Source: Rhyzopertha dominica (Eukaryota; Arthropoda; Insecta; Coleoptera; Bostrichidae). Taken from it: 64,000 bases of DNA. Shown piece by piece: positions 1-11,599 of the stretch. Below the pieces are notes generated by a model that was given only the letters and a program-made list of their open reading frames with translations, ran no database searches and had not been told where the DNA came from. The stretch covers positions 59,166,023 through 59,230,022 of the forward strand of contig QCXZ01000003.1 in assembly GCA_025024175.1 (NCBI GenBank), given 5' to 3'. How positions within the stretch are numbered: the stretch's first letter is position 1; each line of letters begins with the position of its first letter. Both the position numbers and the translations under genes were made by a program.

Positions 1-27
1 GAACCATCCAGCATACCGACCAGTCCC

Positions 28-906
28 ATGTTTAACCGCCACCCGTTCGTGGAAATAATCGTGGGGAACCAGCCGTTCTACGCTCTGTTAGACACCGGCG
101 CTGAAAGATCGTACCTTGGCGAGCGACTCCGAGACCATCTGCTGAAGTTAGGCTACCGACCCGAAGCCAAGGCGGACACAACAGTCAGGCTTGCTAATGG
201 CAGAGCGGCACCGATGACAGAAGAGTACCGTTTCCCGTATTCACTCCACCACGATCCCCGGAAAGGCGTGTGGAATTACCTACCGGGCCTCATCACCGAC
301 GCTGTTCTAGGAGTGGATAATTTTCAAGGCCTCTCAATGGACTTCCAAAGAGGCTATCCCGAAGTATACCTCCATGGAAAGCCCATACCGACCCGGCAAC
401 GACCCAGAGCGAACCAGTTAAGTGCTTTAGAGGTCGCCAGTCCACCGATGGCTCCAGGAAGGGAGACGAGAAAACCGAACCACGTCAGGCCATCACACCG
501 TCCAGTACGTCAACCACAACCCCGAAGACCGCAGCAGCCGAGAACGCCACCGCCTAACCGGACCAGTCACGGCGCCTCCACCAGACCGTCTGAGCCGCCG
601 AGAAAAAGGCGCCGCCGCTGTAGAAGGAGGCATAAGAAGACCTTCCGTCTACGTCCCGAAGAAAGCGTCATCAGAACACCCAGGGAAGAAGCAGTCTCCC
701 GTACTAGGATAGTCCGACCGATGCCTGCTTCTCCACCGACGGGAGGGGCGTGTAACGAGACGCCGCTTAAGTCCAGCTGGCCCTCTCCGTCAGGACGATC
801 GAATATCGTCTGCCAGCTGGCACACAGCGAAATAAACCGTCCCCACCACAACGTAAGAACATCCAGCGCAGGCCAGACGGCCCTACCACCGCCCAGAAGA
901 GTATAA
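28..906 (+). CDS. Retropepsin-containing ORF of an LTR retrotransposon (partial)
   Basis: A 292-codon open frame. Residues about 5-115 look like a retroviral-type aspartic protease: the active-site motif LLDTGAERSYLG is followed about 70 residues later by the second conserved block TDAVLGVDNF. In this family two such chains pair and cut the Gag-Pol polyprotein. After the protease the frame is rich in Pro, Arg and Gln (residues 125-215) with a basic run of Arg/Lys near 195-210, and no reverse transcriptase follows. The frame runs through a purine-rich tract (741-750) into the LTR that starts at 751, so its last roughly 50 codons are LTR sequence and may not be natural protein. ATG at 28 is the first Met in the window, and the true start may lie further left. 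The base composition is much more GC-rich than the rest of the window, suggesting a younger insertion. The protease call is fairly sure; the role of the tail is unknown. Confidence 0.72.
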   Translation: MFNRHPFVEIIVGNQPFYALLDTGAERSYLGERLRDHLLKLGYRPEAKADTTVRLANGRAAPMTEEYRFPYSLHHDPRKGVWNYLPGLITDAVLGVDNFQGLSMDFQRGYPEVYLHGKPIPTRQRPRANQLSALEVASPPMAPGRETRKPNHVRPSHRPVRQPQPRRPQQPRTPPPNRTSHGASTRPSEPPRKRRRRCRRRHKKTFRLRPEESVIRTPREEAVSRTRIVRPMPASPPTGGACNETPLKSSWPSPSGRSNIVCQLAHSEINRPHHNVRTSSAGQTALPPPRRV

Positions 907-908
907 AT
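902..908 (+). promoter_or_regulatory. TATA box in LTR
   Basis: TATAAAT in the context GAGTATAAATTC, about 150 bp into the LTR, where U3 promoters sit. It would start transcription near 930-940, just before the tandem repeats. Confidence 0.4.
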
Positions 909-1000
909 TCTCAAGCCGATTCCTGCATCGCTCTCAGAGGTCTTAGGACCGTTGAGGAGACGTAGTGAGTCTTCTCCGGCCTAGCACCAGTGGCTGCTAC

Positions 1001-1320
1001 GAACGCCTGGAGCTTGAAGGCAGACGTGGTGGATCTGCCTCGCTCCAGACGAAGGCCCGCTAACCCGAGGCGACTACGAACGCCAGGAGCTTGAAGGCAG
1101 ACGTGGTGGATCTGCCTCGCTCCAGACGAAGGCCCGCTAACCAGAGGCGACTACGAACGCCAGGAGCTTGAAGGCAGACGTGGTGGATCTGTCTCGCTCC
1201 AGACGAAGGTCTGCAAACCAGAGGCGACTACGAACGCCTGGAGCTTGAAGGCAGACGTGGTGGATCTGCCTAGCTCCAGAGGCTACTACGAACGCCTGGG
1301 GCTTGAAGGCAGACGTGGTG
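1001..1320. repeat. 77-bp tandem repeat, five copies
   Basis: Units start with GAACGCCTGG or GAACGCCAGG at 1001, 1078, 1155, 1232 and 1290. The period is 77 bp, except that the fourth unit has lost 19 bp. Each unit contains GAGCTTGAAGGCAGACGTGG. It lies in the LTR, downstream of the TATA box, so it would be transcribed in the 5' leader. Confidence 0.9.
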
Positions 1321-1375
1321 GATCTGCCTCGCTCCAGACGAGGCCGTCCGTCCAGATCCGTCAGCGGTCTGTCCA

Positions 1376-1735
1376 GGCGGGCAAGGAGCCCGTACCGCCG
1401 TCCTAGAACCCAGGGTGCCGTCCAGAGCCGTCGACGAAGGCCCCCAGTCCGTCCCGGCGGGCAAGAAGCCCGTGTCACCGTCCTAAAACCCAGGCCGCCG
1501 TCCAGAGCCGCCAGCGAAAGTCCCCGGTCCTTCCTGGCGGGCAAGAGGCCCGTGCTGCCCGCCAAGACTCACCAGCGAGGTTCACGGCCCTACCCAGGGG
1601 GCAAGGACCCCTATCGCCCGCCCAGAGTCACCCGCGAGGCCCCCGGCCCCGCCCAGCGGGCAAGAAGCCCGCGCCGCCGTCCTAGAGGCCAGGTCGCCCG
1701 TCCAGAGCCGCCAGCGAAGCCCCCGGCCCCTTCCT
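1376..1735. repeat. GC-rich tandem repeat, 60-80 bp units
   Basis: The core GGCGGGCAAGAAGCCCG-like motif, itself a small hairpin (GGGC...GCCC), recurs near 1376, 1456, 1536, 1596 and 1655, with spacing of 80, 80, 60 and 60 bp. Open frames on both strands here are by-products of repetition and high GC. Confidence 0.75.
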
Positions 1736-1919
1736 AGCACGGAGCCCGTGCCGCCGTCCCGTACACTAGGCCGCCAGCAGAATTAGTATTTTTGTTCTAT
1801 TCATTCAGAAACACGTTTCATTTTGTACATATTTAGTTTTTATAATATACTTGGTTGTATTTAATTCTCCGCTGAGTTTTCTTTACCCGCAGGCTATCCA
1901 CACCCGGTGGGTTATTACA

Positions 1920-4900
1920 ACCTTACGATCCATTTTTTCGAATTTATAAGCTGTCACAGCTGTTTTGTGGATTAGATGCTACCTATTAATATGCAATTTA
2001 ATAAAATATAAATAGATGGCACATACCCAATCGCCAGATCACGGCGTATGTGAAATTTAGAGAACGAGCAGTTATTATCCCTAAATGTATTCAAACAGTA
2101 ATAAACAAAATACCTGGTATTGTGCCATATCAAGCACGAGAAATCTTCCATTTCTACCTGCAATTCAAATGCGACCATGCAATTGGTGTTTATTGCTACT
2201 ATGATAGTTGGATTAAAATGCAGTTAGTCAATGCAATGCTAAATCCATAACACCTAATTGCATTTGCCTTCAACGTGCATTTCGAAAACGATGTGACGAG
2301 TTTACTTTACAGAAACAAAACATTTTATATTGAGTATAAACTGATAACGTTACGGTAGGTATACAATTTTCGAAGAAATCTTTAGTAGGCAAAGAAAATT
2401 AAACAAAATATTTCAGTTTAAATTATCAGAAACAATAAAGCAATCTGACCCGTTACCCTAGACATTATTTTAACTCGTTTAGATATGGTTATATTAAACA
2501 CCATTGTCGAAATGTATGTTCACACACTGCTGATACATTTTTTCACCGGACATTGCTCGATTGCGACATGTAATTTACGATGAATATATCGCAAGACACT
2601 ACACTTTTTATAAAGCTATGCGCTCAGCCTAACAAACACGTTCTTATAATTTTCAAATTTGATTGCGCATTATCAAATGTTTGTTTCTGGAATGCGATTT
2701 CGTTTACGTTCATGAACTGAAAATATCTGGCGTCAATGAATTTTCGGAAACAAGTATCATTGAACTATGATTAAATCTGTGTAATAAATAAGCTACTATT
2801 TGTTTTGTCTCATTTCAGGTGTGTAATGATGAAGCCGTGTTTTGACATGTGTTCACTACATGACGCAAGCTGCCAAATTGATTAGCAATAGATGAGTAAC
2901 GGCGGAAAGGTTATCCTTGCAAGTGATTATGCGAATCTTTTCTTAGCGGAAATGAATCAACATTGTTTTGAGGAAATACTCTGATTAACTTAGATAACTA
3001 TGGATTATGTAAAGAAGTACTTACGACCATTCATCAAGATTTGCCAATATTGGAGGCTCCGAAAATAAAAATAATTAATACTTGTTACCTAATCTTTTAC
3101 CGAAGTTTTCTTATCAAACATCCCATAAATAAATGCGGTAAGAACGAAGAAGCTATCTTAATTCTAAAAATAACGCCTGATGCTGTGGATTTTCAAGGAT
3201 TTAAAAGGATAACCGAATAGATGAACGACCTGGGATGTCTTTTACTTATACAGACGCCTTTCTGAAGGTACTATTTTGATCTCGTTGTGCGCTCTATATG
3301 GTTCGTGGCAATAAGCATCAATGTCTCGTTTATTGTCGTCTTATTGACCTTAACTAATAATAACTTCCGAATAAACGTGGGACTTTGGTGGTTTAATTGA
3401 ATTTGGTGACAACGTCACTCTGAAAAATATTCTCACGATATTTTTTGGTACCAACATGCTGCAATCAAGGAATTATCGACCTATATAAGATGAGTTTTGT
3501 TATCCTAAACATATTATTCATACATGTTTGGTGAAATGCAAAAAGTTATTGTTGATACACAGTTTATTCTTTAAAATGAACGTTTCTCTTATCTAAGGAT
3601 TTTTTTTGAGATACGAGACTTAGAAGATAATTAAAACAAAATACTTGTACCATAAATTTGTTACATGTCGTAAGCATCTCGATAGGATGTAAGCTATTGT
3701 TGACAACCTGGGAGGGATATTCCTCTTTTATGGATCTACAAAAAAGTCCGCGACGGCATTTATCTATCTTTGAAGATAGCTTACTATACCCATTCTATCT
3801 TCTAATAAATGGTCACGTACAATACGGTAATTAGAAAGCTATTTAGACGGATACAGTATTAATCCTTATCAACTGAAATACGTTAGTTACGCAAAAAATA
3901 ACGCGCGCGAAAATAGGTTCACGCGCGTGTCTCACACCGATGACGGGATTCGTTTCTACATTGTAAGCCGAGCGATAACGCGCGTACTATAATAAACACT
4001 TTTGGAGCGAATGGAGGTGACGACTGGAAGGTATTTTTTGTAGGCATGATATGCTCTACTATCCGTGCGAAGCCGGGGTGGATCGCTAGTGTTGAATAAA
4101 TTAAATACTTATCAAGATGCCGTCGTATTACAAGAGACCATTAGGACGTTCGCTGAAAGATGAATAGAGAAGCGAGCATAAATGTAGCTGAACAGTTTTC
4201 TTTTTCACCACAGCACTGCAGTCTAACTCTAAGACAGCCTTTGGTTTTCTTGAGTGCAATCAGCTTTGGAATAAGTGTGTAGTACACCAAAAGGATTACA
4301 TTGAAAGTGGTTTAAACCACATTTGCAATATATACCTAATAAATTTAATTATGTTCATTCGTTTACTATGTGCATGTTCTTATAACAACCGACTTATAAA
4401 ATTTTTCGTAAAATGCTTTTTGTATAACGAACCACTTTGCACTTTAGTGATCAGTAGCTTGAAAATATTAATAAAATATCCATTATACTTGTATATGCCA
4501 TTATAAATCGTTAATGAAGCAGACGTGATACCAACCATTTAAAATCTTTACTTCGCATCATTGAGTTGATAGTATAGTATTATAATCTAAATTTCACATA
4601 AAAGTTTTAGATCTCAAGGATTATTGCGTCCAAAAGACTCATTTTCTTTAATAAAAGTTTGTTGATAATGAACTTTGTGAACATACGTCCTAAATGTAAT
4701 TTTATTATAAAGATATGGGGGGGAGCTTGGTGTTTATATTAACATTGTACAATACGCGATTCCATGTTCAGCCATGGCAGCACCCTCAACTTATGTGAGA
4801 TTGACTGTCGCCTGCGGACGCCGAAGACCAGTCTGAGACAGCAATTCTGCATCAGCTGTATCATCCTGCTCAGCATTCTGGATGTACCAGTACCATACAC

Positions 4901-5050
4901 GCTTGATGCATAGTTAAAGTGGGAAAGGACAAATAACTACTCACAGAGCTGTACTTTAGTATTATAATTCAAAATTTTTCTAGAATTATATGAAAATCAC
5001 AGATTCGAAAAGGCTTACTGCATAAGCATGGAGACATGTTCAGTAAAATT
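1920..5050. other. AT-rich intergenic, no gene seen
   Basis: No recognisable coding or TE protein similarity on either strand. Two compositional islands stand out: a CpG-dense patch at 3895-3990 (ACGCGCG three times) and a GC-richer block at 4770-4910 with only short open frames that I do not recognise. Confidence 0.5.
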
Positions 5051-5054
5051 TAAT

Positions 5055-6985
5055 TTTGTGTCAAAGGTTTCGAGCACTCTCACAGAATTGTAGCCGACAA
5101 TTATCAATAACAAGGTCTGTCTTACCAATTATATAAGGTCGCAAATTGCTATCGTGCTTCCTGCCGAATAATAAAAGTTTAGATTTACTGGGGTTTATCA
5201 CCAAGCCATGTTCGGTGGCCGCTTTGGAGAATGCATTAAGATCGTCACTAATTACTTCCACATCCAACGGATGGGAAGTATTGTATCGCGAAAAAAATTT
5301 TCAAAAATTTTTATTTGCTCATTCGCTTTAAAATGGTCGAAAACGAAAAATTTGAGCAAAAAAAAATTTCTTGTCTGTGTATGAGGGTGAATGCTTTCAG
5401 CGTCCATAAATATAAGATAATATTTTGTCGGATAGATCGCTGTCTCTTGAAAACACTGACAAAAAGTTAATAGTCTGACGTTTCGATTACAGGTGGACAA
5501 AATATTATCTTATATTTCTTGTCTGTGTGTCTGTGGTTTTGTTTATATACACGATAACTTATAATATATGAACTTGAAATTTGGCAAACGTATAAATCTC
5601 AACTACCCAAAGCGACCTATTGTTTGTGGGGCAAGTAGGATATCGGGAAGGGGGCGAAATTGGGGGGTAACTACCCTTTTTGCAAATTTTTATTTTTTTT
5701 CGTTTTAGTATGATTAGTACTTATGCGAGTATTATTCGCTCTTATAAATTTTCGGTGCAGCAAACTGTTTAGAAGATTAAAATGCAGCTAGTTGGCTTTG
5801 TCATCATGTCAGTGTAATGCTGACAGATGGCATTGCCATCCTAAATTCTTGTTTAGAAGATATTAGCAAAAAAGCGTCACTTAAAGAAAACGCTTGTTTT
5901 CTCCAAATAGATTTAATATATTCAAAAAATGAAAATGCCATCAGATAGGAAATAAAATTTCTCACAAAAAATTTCTTAGAAAATTTATTCAAACTTTTGA
6001 CATTTTCGAAATATTTACAAAAAACCTATTTTGGTCCCTGCTCGTACGATTTTTTTTTAAATTTTGGTATTATATAGAAAATCAAATTTCTGATCAGAAA
6101 GCACTCTTGTAATTTTTTTGTCAAGTTAATAATTTTCGAGTTATTAGAAAAAAAGACGATTTTAAAATTTATATATTTTTGCTAATATCACGAGCACTAT
6201 GTCTTAGAAAAAAATGTTTTGAGAGACAAAATGCTCAAAATCTGATTACTAATCGTACAGTATAAGAAATAAAAACATAAATGTCATTTTGACAATTGGA
6301 TGTGGAAGTACTGATTCAATTTGCAGCGGTTTTTTGATAACATTGAGTCAATCTCGTCAACTTTAAATGTGTAATACAACTGGCATAGATATAGTAGTGT
6401 GTCCATGCTTGATGCTGGAAACAAGCACAGAACTATAAATAAGGAACATAATAGGCCCCATAATTGACCCCTGTGGCACACCATTAACAACAATTCCGAA
6501 ATTCGAGTAATCATCCCCACTCTAACTTTTTGCTTACGTTGATCAAAATAACTATCAAATAAATTTACAGCACCTTCTGAGAATCCAAAATATTTTAAAA
6601 TTGCCATAAGTAAAGCGTGATTAAGCGTATCAAATGTTTTAGAAAAGTCTAGAAGTATAAGTAGAACAAATCTATCTCCATCCAGGGCTGACACAATGTC
6701 ATCTTTAACATTTAATAGTGCTTCTCACAACTGAAACTCCGGCGAAACCCTGACTGAAATGAAGGCAACAAATTATTGATATCAATATGGTTTACGAGTT
6801 TCTTAGCTAAGATTCCTCTGTAATTTTTGACATAACCAGAAGGATGCTAATCGGCCTTACATCCCTTAATCTTACGGACACTTATTTATTGGCAACGGAA
6901 CAACTAAAGCTAGTTTCCGGGCATCGGGAAATACACTACGCCCAATTATGAAATTGACTATATGCGTGTTATAAATGGGAGCAAG
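5055..6985 (-). pseudogene. CR1-like LINE reverse transcriptase relic, split by an insertion
   Basis: Read on the minus strand, 6985-6840 gives an RT entry block (FPDARKLALVVPLP). 6694-6330 gives the palm block with DFSKTFDTLNH and a degraded PQG...GPLL motif, read as HRGQLWGLLCSLF. The catalytic YADD box is decayed to a form like YLCQLYYTF. The frame is interrupted at 6335 by an unrelated repeat and resumes at 5250 with ISDDLNAFSKAA and GLVINPSKSKLLLFG. The two halves join without loss at the position expected for RTs of the CR1/Jockey group. Frameshifts and stops show that it is dead. The 5' end is truncated and no tail is seen. Confidence 0.75.
5253..6335. mobile_element. Interspersed element A, copy 1 (about 1.08 kb)
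   Basis: The left end is TACTTCCACATCCAA (5253). Its inverse TTGGATGTGGAAGTA lies at 6296-6310. A further 24-25 bp, including GCAGCGGTTTTTT, is shared with copy 2 (36294-37173, opposite orientation). The body is AT-rich with no coding capacity seen. It interrupts the LINE RT above. The exact outer ends are uncertain because the shared sequence runs beyond the inverted repeat on one side only. Confidence 0.65.
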
Positions 6986-8640
6986 ACCGGAAAATTATAT
7001 TTTATATATCGATGGTTAAGCAATCGTGCCCGGCGGCTGCGGATGCTTTAGAATTTACGACGTCACTCTTTCACAAATTCAAAATCCAGCTTCTGTTCCT
7101 TAAGTTTGTTTTCCAAGTATTTATTATATAAATCCTGATTTAATGCAAAATCTTGTATTTGGTGCGTCCAAAAGATACTCGTTCAGAGCAGTCGGATCAC
7201 ACAAATCATTAGGCAAACTCGAAGTGTTAGATCTAATGTTTACATCCAAAAACGTTCCTCCGAAAATTACTAGAAACAGAAAATATGCCTCGAAATATTA
7301 CAAGTAAAGGACAAATTAGAAAACATTAATTTCTATTTAAGCCAAGTTCCAGCTCATCGTCAGACTAATAACGTAGGCTAAGTGTATGAAACTTCTATAA
7401 CTGTATAGCATCAATTGAAATAAATATTAAGGACTGAATAAATTTAAGAAGACTTATTTTCACTTGATTCTATACGTCTGTAAATCCTCTTTAAACGGGT
7501 ACTAATTCACAGATGGCTCCTTTGAACTTTTTATGTGCACTTGGAAACCTACCACATCATGAATAGGGGTCTGTTTTAGCGCTAATGCGTGGAATTCTTA
7601 TAAATGTCATTGGAGTATCACACATCCAAAGAGCCTGAAGCCAGTTCTTTAGGAGTGTTACAACACATAAACATTCTGATGACACTACTTAAGAACACTA
7701 TTACAAAAGTAATGACGCTATTAACAAGAGTAATAAACATAACAGTCGCCATATAGCTTGATATTGCATTGTACTTGGGAATCAACTAATATGATTAAAC
7801 AGCAAATTTGGATCAGTTGTGTACTTCGTTGAAACACAGTACTGCAATCGAGAAGATAAAAACCAAAATAAGATTCCCGCAAACGATATTGCCACAGATT
7901 ACGATAACGTTTTATATCTCAAATAAGTCGCACGTTTGTGTCGAGTGCACGTGTACTGAGGCTTGTCGTCATGGGTTTTATGGGTTGAATGCGGAAAATG
8001 CAGATAAGCTTATGAATCAGTAATCGAGCAGGTCGAACGATACTTATTTCAAGGTCAGCGTGTCTAGTGAATGCTTGAACTGTCTTAATTAATATTGAAA
8101 TTTTATGGAATTAATTTAGAACGTTTCCAGTACAATTACTATTCATATTTTTTGCGGGCCTAATGTGGCAGTTAATAGAAATATAGGTATTATTTTACAA
8201 AGGACATATTAGCATGGCTATTAACACATTATTGTAAATCTATAGTCGTTATTTTATTTACCTGTTTTGTCAAATTAGCATAATGCACATGACACATCAA
8301 AACAAGTTTTTGGAGCCGTTTTTTTGGTTTGACAAAAACATTTATCAAGAAATGCAATAATAGCAAAGTAATCAGAGTGATGTTGATATTATATTTACAA
8401 CATGTTTTTGTGAACTTAGCCTGCGAGGGCAACGCCTTATTTACTCGGCTCAACCACGAAGCAGCCAAAATAAAACAAAATATTTTTTTCGATATAATCT
8501 TTAATATCTTTATTACATCTTTTGATTAATAATTAATACATAAAAAATATACTCTTTTGGTTTGTTCCAAAATTGGGCCAATACTGCCGCCTTTAGCTGA
8601 CCTTCATCATTAAATCGTCGACCCCAAAGATTTTTTTTCA
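6986..8640. other. Intergenic, no gene seen
   Basis: AT-rich DNA with scattered short open frames. 7808-8023 encodes a Cys-containing 71-residue frame that I do not recognise and do not call. No TE termini were recognised. Confidence 0.4.
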
Positions 8641-8681
8641 AATATCCCAATAAGTAATAGTCATTGGAGATGACCTATGGC

Positions 8682-8689
8682 TATAAAAG
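8682..8689 (+). promoter_or_regulatory. TATA box upstream of a small ORF
   Basis: TATAAAAG in the context GGCTATAAAAGGGGC, a near-consensus TATA box lying about 180 bp before the ATG at 8865. The spacing suits a short untranslated leader. Not proven active. Confidence 0.35.
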
Positions 8690-8864
8690 GGGCTTGATCT
8701 ATTTGATGAAAACCCTAGACCAAGATAGCGACGTGTGCGATAACCGCGGTATGAACTGAAAACGACCAATCAGAAATAGCTGAGTAGCTGTTATCTTATC
8801 TTAACACTTGGTTATTCTCAATTAAACATTGGTATAACAGCGTAAACCTGTGTAAATTTTAATT

Positions 8865-9104
8865 ATGATGGACAATTATTCAAACGGAAGCGTAAGTTTT
8901 TGTATTATTTGTGAAAAAACTTTAAACAATTGTGAAAAAGTCACTGTGCTTAAAAATAAGGACATCAAGGTGTTTATTGCAATAAGTAAAAAAAGGTTAG
9001 ATCGAAAAGCTGCTTTGCTGGAGGCAATCTTTTGCTCAACAGAGATATTCGTATTGATTTTTCACAATTTCCACTGGTATAAATCGGCTATCCCCAATAT
9101 TTAG
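8865..9104 (+). CDS. Small Cys-containing ORF, probably a TE-derived fragment
   Basis: A 79-codon frame starting at an ATG-ATG pair. It begins with a C-x2-C pair (FCIICEKTLNN), then a Lys-rich segment ending in a KRLDRKAALLEA stretch, and a His-containing end (FHNFHWYKSAIP). The layout recalls short N-terminal zinc-binding modules of repeated insect ORFs of unknown function, but I cannot name the family. A TATA box lies upstream (8682). It may be a truncated copy, since no continuation was recognised after the stop. Function unknown. Confidence 0.35.
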   Translation: MMDNYSNGSVSFCIICEKTLNNCEKVTVLKNKDIKVFIAISKKRLDRKAALLEAIFCSTEIFVLIFHNFHWYKSAIPNI

Positions 9105-10005
9105 CTAGTTAAATGTTACATGAAAACATAAAAGTTTTTTCTCATACACGTTTGTTATGATAATTTTGTCACACTATTTTATAAAAAAACTGTCGTAAAA
9201 TGCAGCTTTATAACAGTGTTCTTGCAAACTTTTAATACGATACAGTTATCAACCTTAATCTGCATTCGTCAACATTAAATGAAATGTTATCACTCATTAG
9301 TTAGTTTATAAAAAAAATGCAGGAACATTTATTAATGAAACTTAAAATATTAAACATAATAGAAAGATAAGTATCAGATATTACGAAGCGCTGCCACATC
9401 TTTTATTTAATACAAAACTTATTGGACATAAATCAGATTAAAATATAAACAATAAATACGGTTTATAAGAAGTTCAATAAAAAAATAATATAAAAAATAC
9501 GTGTTATAGCAGCTCATTATTATGATACTCGTGCATTGCAACACTCACCAATGCGTGGCTCGTGTCACAAACTAATCATATTACAATAAGTGTGTTTGCA
9601 ACACTTGTTTTTTTTAATATACTCGTATCTATAGCTTATATATAAATTTTCAAACGTAACATTTACGAAACGTAGGTAATTTTGAAGTGCTGTGATTGTT
9701 AAATTCTTGTTGTTGCCAGAATTAAAGAAGTTAGCAAATTTCAAAATACGATATATAGAATGCTTTGGGCATTAGCTACTCATATTTACAATGTTTGCAT
9801 TTTTTCCGCAAATAAAGCCTAATAAACAAATTAAATAATGTTTATTTAAACGTTGCATGCAGTCTACCAGTTTGCAAATGTATACAATATTTTCTGCAAT
9901 CTGCTTTATTTAAACAATTTCCTGATCTTGAAGGGCGTAGCAAAATAAATTTTAATTACGTGTCAAAATTCCTGCTTACAAAAACACAGCTCGCAAATGA
10001 AACGT
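9105..10005. other. AT-rich intergenic, nothing recognised
   Basis: Only short open frames. No inverted ends or protein similarity seen. Confidence 0.4.
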
Positions 10006-10009
10006 ATAT

Positions 10010-10570
10010 TTAAAAAAATTGCAATAAGTCGTTCAATAAAATCTCCTGCATATCCAGAACACGTTGCCATCGCTTCGGCAGTAACGTAATGTCATTAAAT
10101 ACGCCATTTTTGTCAAGATGTTTCAGCAGTTAGAACGCATATGCTGTTGCAGGGCTTTTATGCTTCCAGTTCTTTTCGCAAACTCCTTTGACTGACACTG
10201 CTTTATCAAGCGATATGCAAGAGAATTACGCCGCTGTCATATCTTTCATATCTCGTCTAGACTTTTGGAATCATGCATTTAAATTTTCTACAAAGAAGAC
10301 AAATTGTTCAAGCGGTCTTCTTTCATTATTGTAGCCACAATAGCAGCAAATGTGTTGTTGGTAGCAGTATGAGGTCTCCAACTTATGTGGTCGTCTTTAA
10401 CACTAGTCCGCCGCTCTGGAACGTTTACTCCATCAAGTTACTGTTAAACTATCCACACAGGACTCCTGGCAAGCTTCTTGTAACGCACCGTGAATTTCGG
10501 CAACCGTTTTTTAGTGCAGTGTTTGAATTTTGATATACGCACATTAATCCGCAACAGTGACGCGTTCCAT
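10010..10570 (-). pseudogene. Internally deleted mariner transposase relic
   Basis: On the minus strand, 10560-10310 gives pieces of a mariner N-terminal DNA-binding region (ALQEACQESCVDSLTVT, then AAIVATIMKEDR in another frame). 10130-10030 gives the extreme C-terminus (KHLDKNGVF, then LLPKRWQRVLDMQ). The whole catalytic DDD core between them is missing, so this is a short non-autonomous or decayed copy. Frameshifts and stops are frequent. TIRs were not identified. Confidence 0.6.
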
Positions 10571-10959
10571 TGCATCAAACTACCCCGATTTGAGAATTTT
10601 TTACACAAACAGAGTGAACTACCGGCATTCTATAATATATAGCTAAGTGAAAAACTAAGAAAAACTAGTGCGGGAATAATCAAGAAAAACTTACATTATC
10701 GCCGCCTTCAGCCGTGGGTCATAACAATGCAGTCACTCCGGTAGGCAAACGAGGCGGTTTCACATACGCGCGGGAGATGCAAAAACAAAACGTAAGTTAC
10801 TCATCCGTTAAACTCAAACAAATACATTTAAGACTCACAGAGGGGTTTTCACCCCAGGTCCTCATCATTATCCTGTCCATGGTATATCCCTTAGATTACA
10901 TCATTAGTCAATGGTGGTTATGAATACCTTGTTAGTTTTCTTTCTTCAACAACTAGCTA

Positions 10960-11225
10960 GTGTCAACCTGAAATAGTAGAGGCTTCCCCGAACGCTCACC
11001 CTAAGGCCTATAGGGTCGCATTCCAATAGCCCGGATCGGGGGCACCTAATAAGGCTACCCTCTCCACCAGAACTATGTCATTCGAGATATCCTGCATTAC
11101 CCCCCGGAATGCAAGTCACCTACTCGAAGGAACCACGGCTGTTAACCGGGCACTCTGCGCTAGGGGTTTAAAACTGCCTTAGGCACATCATGGCCAAAGA
11201 CCTCGCTCTCTCCGAGCCAAAATAG
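10960..11225. repeat. GC-rich block of probable repeat origin
   Basis: An isolated GC-rich stretch (GAACGCTCACCCTAAGGCCT near 10990, ACCACGGCTGTTAACCGGGC near 11140) in AT-rich DNA. No conserved frame on either strand. It resembles an untranslated part of a retroelement, but I cannot name one. Confidence 0.3.
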
Positions 11226-11599
11226 ATAACTTTTCTCTCTGTCAAAAATGACACATCCATATACATTGCCTACTTTTGCATCTCCTCGCGACGCTGATAT
11301 TACTCGCCAAAACAATTAATCGCACGCATACTCTTTCGCTTCGATCTTAGTATTAATCTTATTAATGGCGATTCTAAACAGAGCAAAAAATTAATAAACG
11401 TACAAAAACACATTTTATTTTAATAAAAACGCAGATACAAAAAATAACATTTAACATAAGTGATATCCTAATGATAGACTTTTATAATTTGGCAGCACTT
11501 GTTTTTTCACCATCGCCAGTTCAGCGTCAGCTTATGAGCAGGAATTATGACATAACCCTCATATATTGAAAACGAAATCAAGCTATAAAACGACTTATT

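Larger units (their letters stand above)
751..1919 (+). mobile_element. Probable 3' LTR of the retrotransposon
   Basis: The segment begins TGTAACGAGACG directly after the purine-rich tract GGGAGGGGCG (741-750) and ends GGTTATTACA-like (GTTATTACA, 1911-1919). This gives the TGTAA...TTACA inverted ends usual for gypsy-type LTRs. A TATA box lies about 150 bp in, and two tandem-repeat blocks fill the middle. GC content drops abruptly near 1790. The 5' LTR lies outside the window, so the borders cannot be confirmed by comparing two LTRs, and no target duplication can be read. Confidence 0.6.

Noticed and set aside
1001..1320. Regular repeats as a possible CRISPR array
   Set aside because: Whole 77-bp units are repeated with no variable spacers; this is tandem duplication in an LTR of eukaryotic DNA.
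1137..1737. Overlapping long ORFs on both strands
   Set aside because: They follow the tandem repeats in a GC-rich LTR. Frames exist on both strands because stops are rare, and there is no protein family signal.
10273..10533. 86-codon plus-strand ORF
   Set aside because: It is the antisense shadow of the mariner relic on the minus strand.
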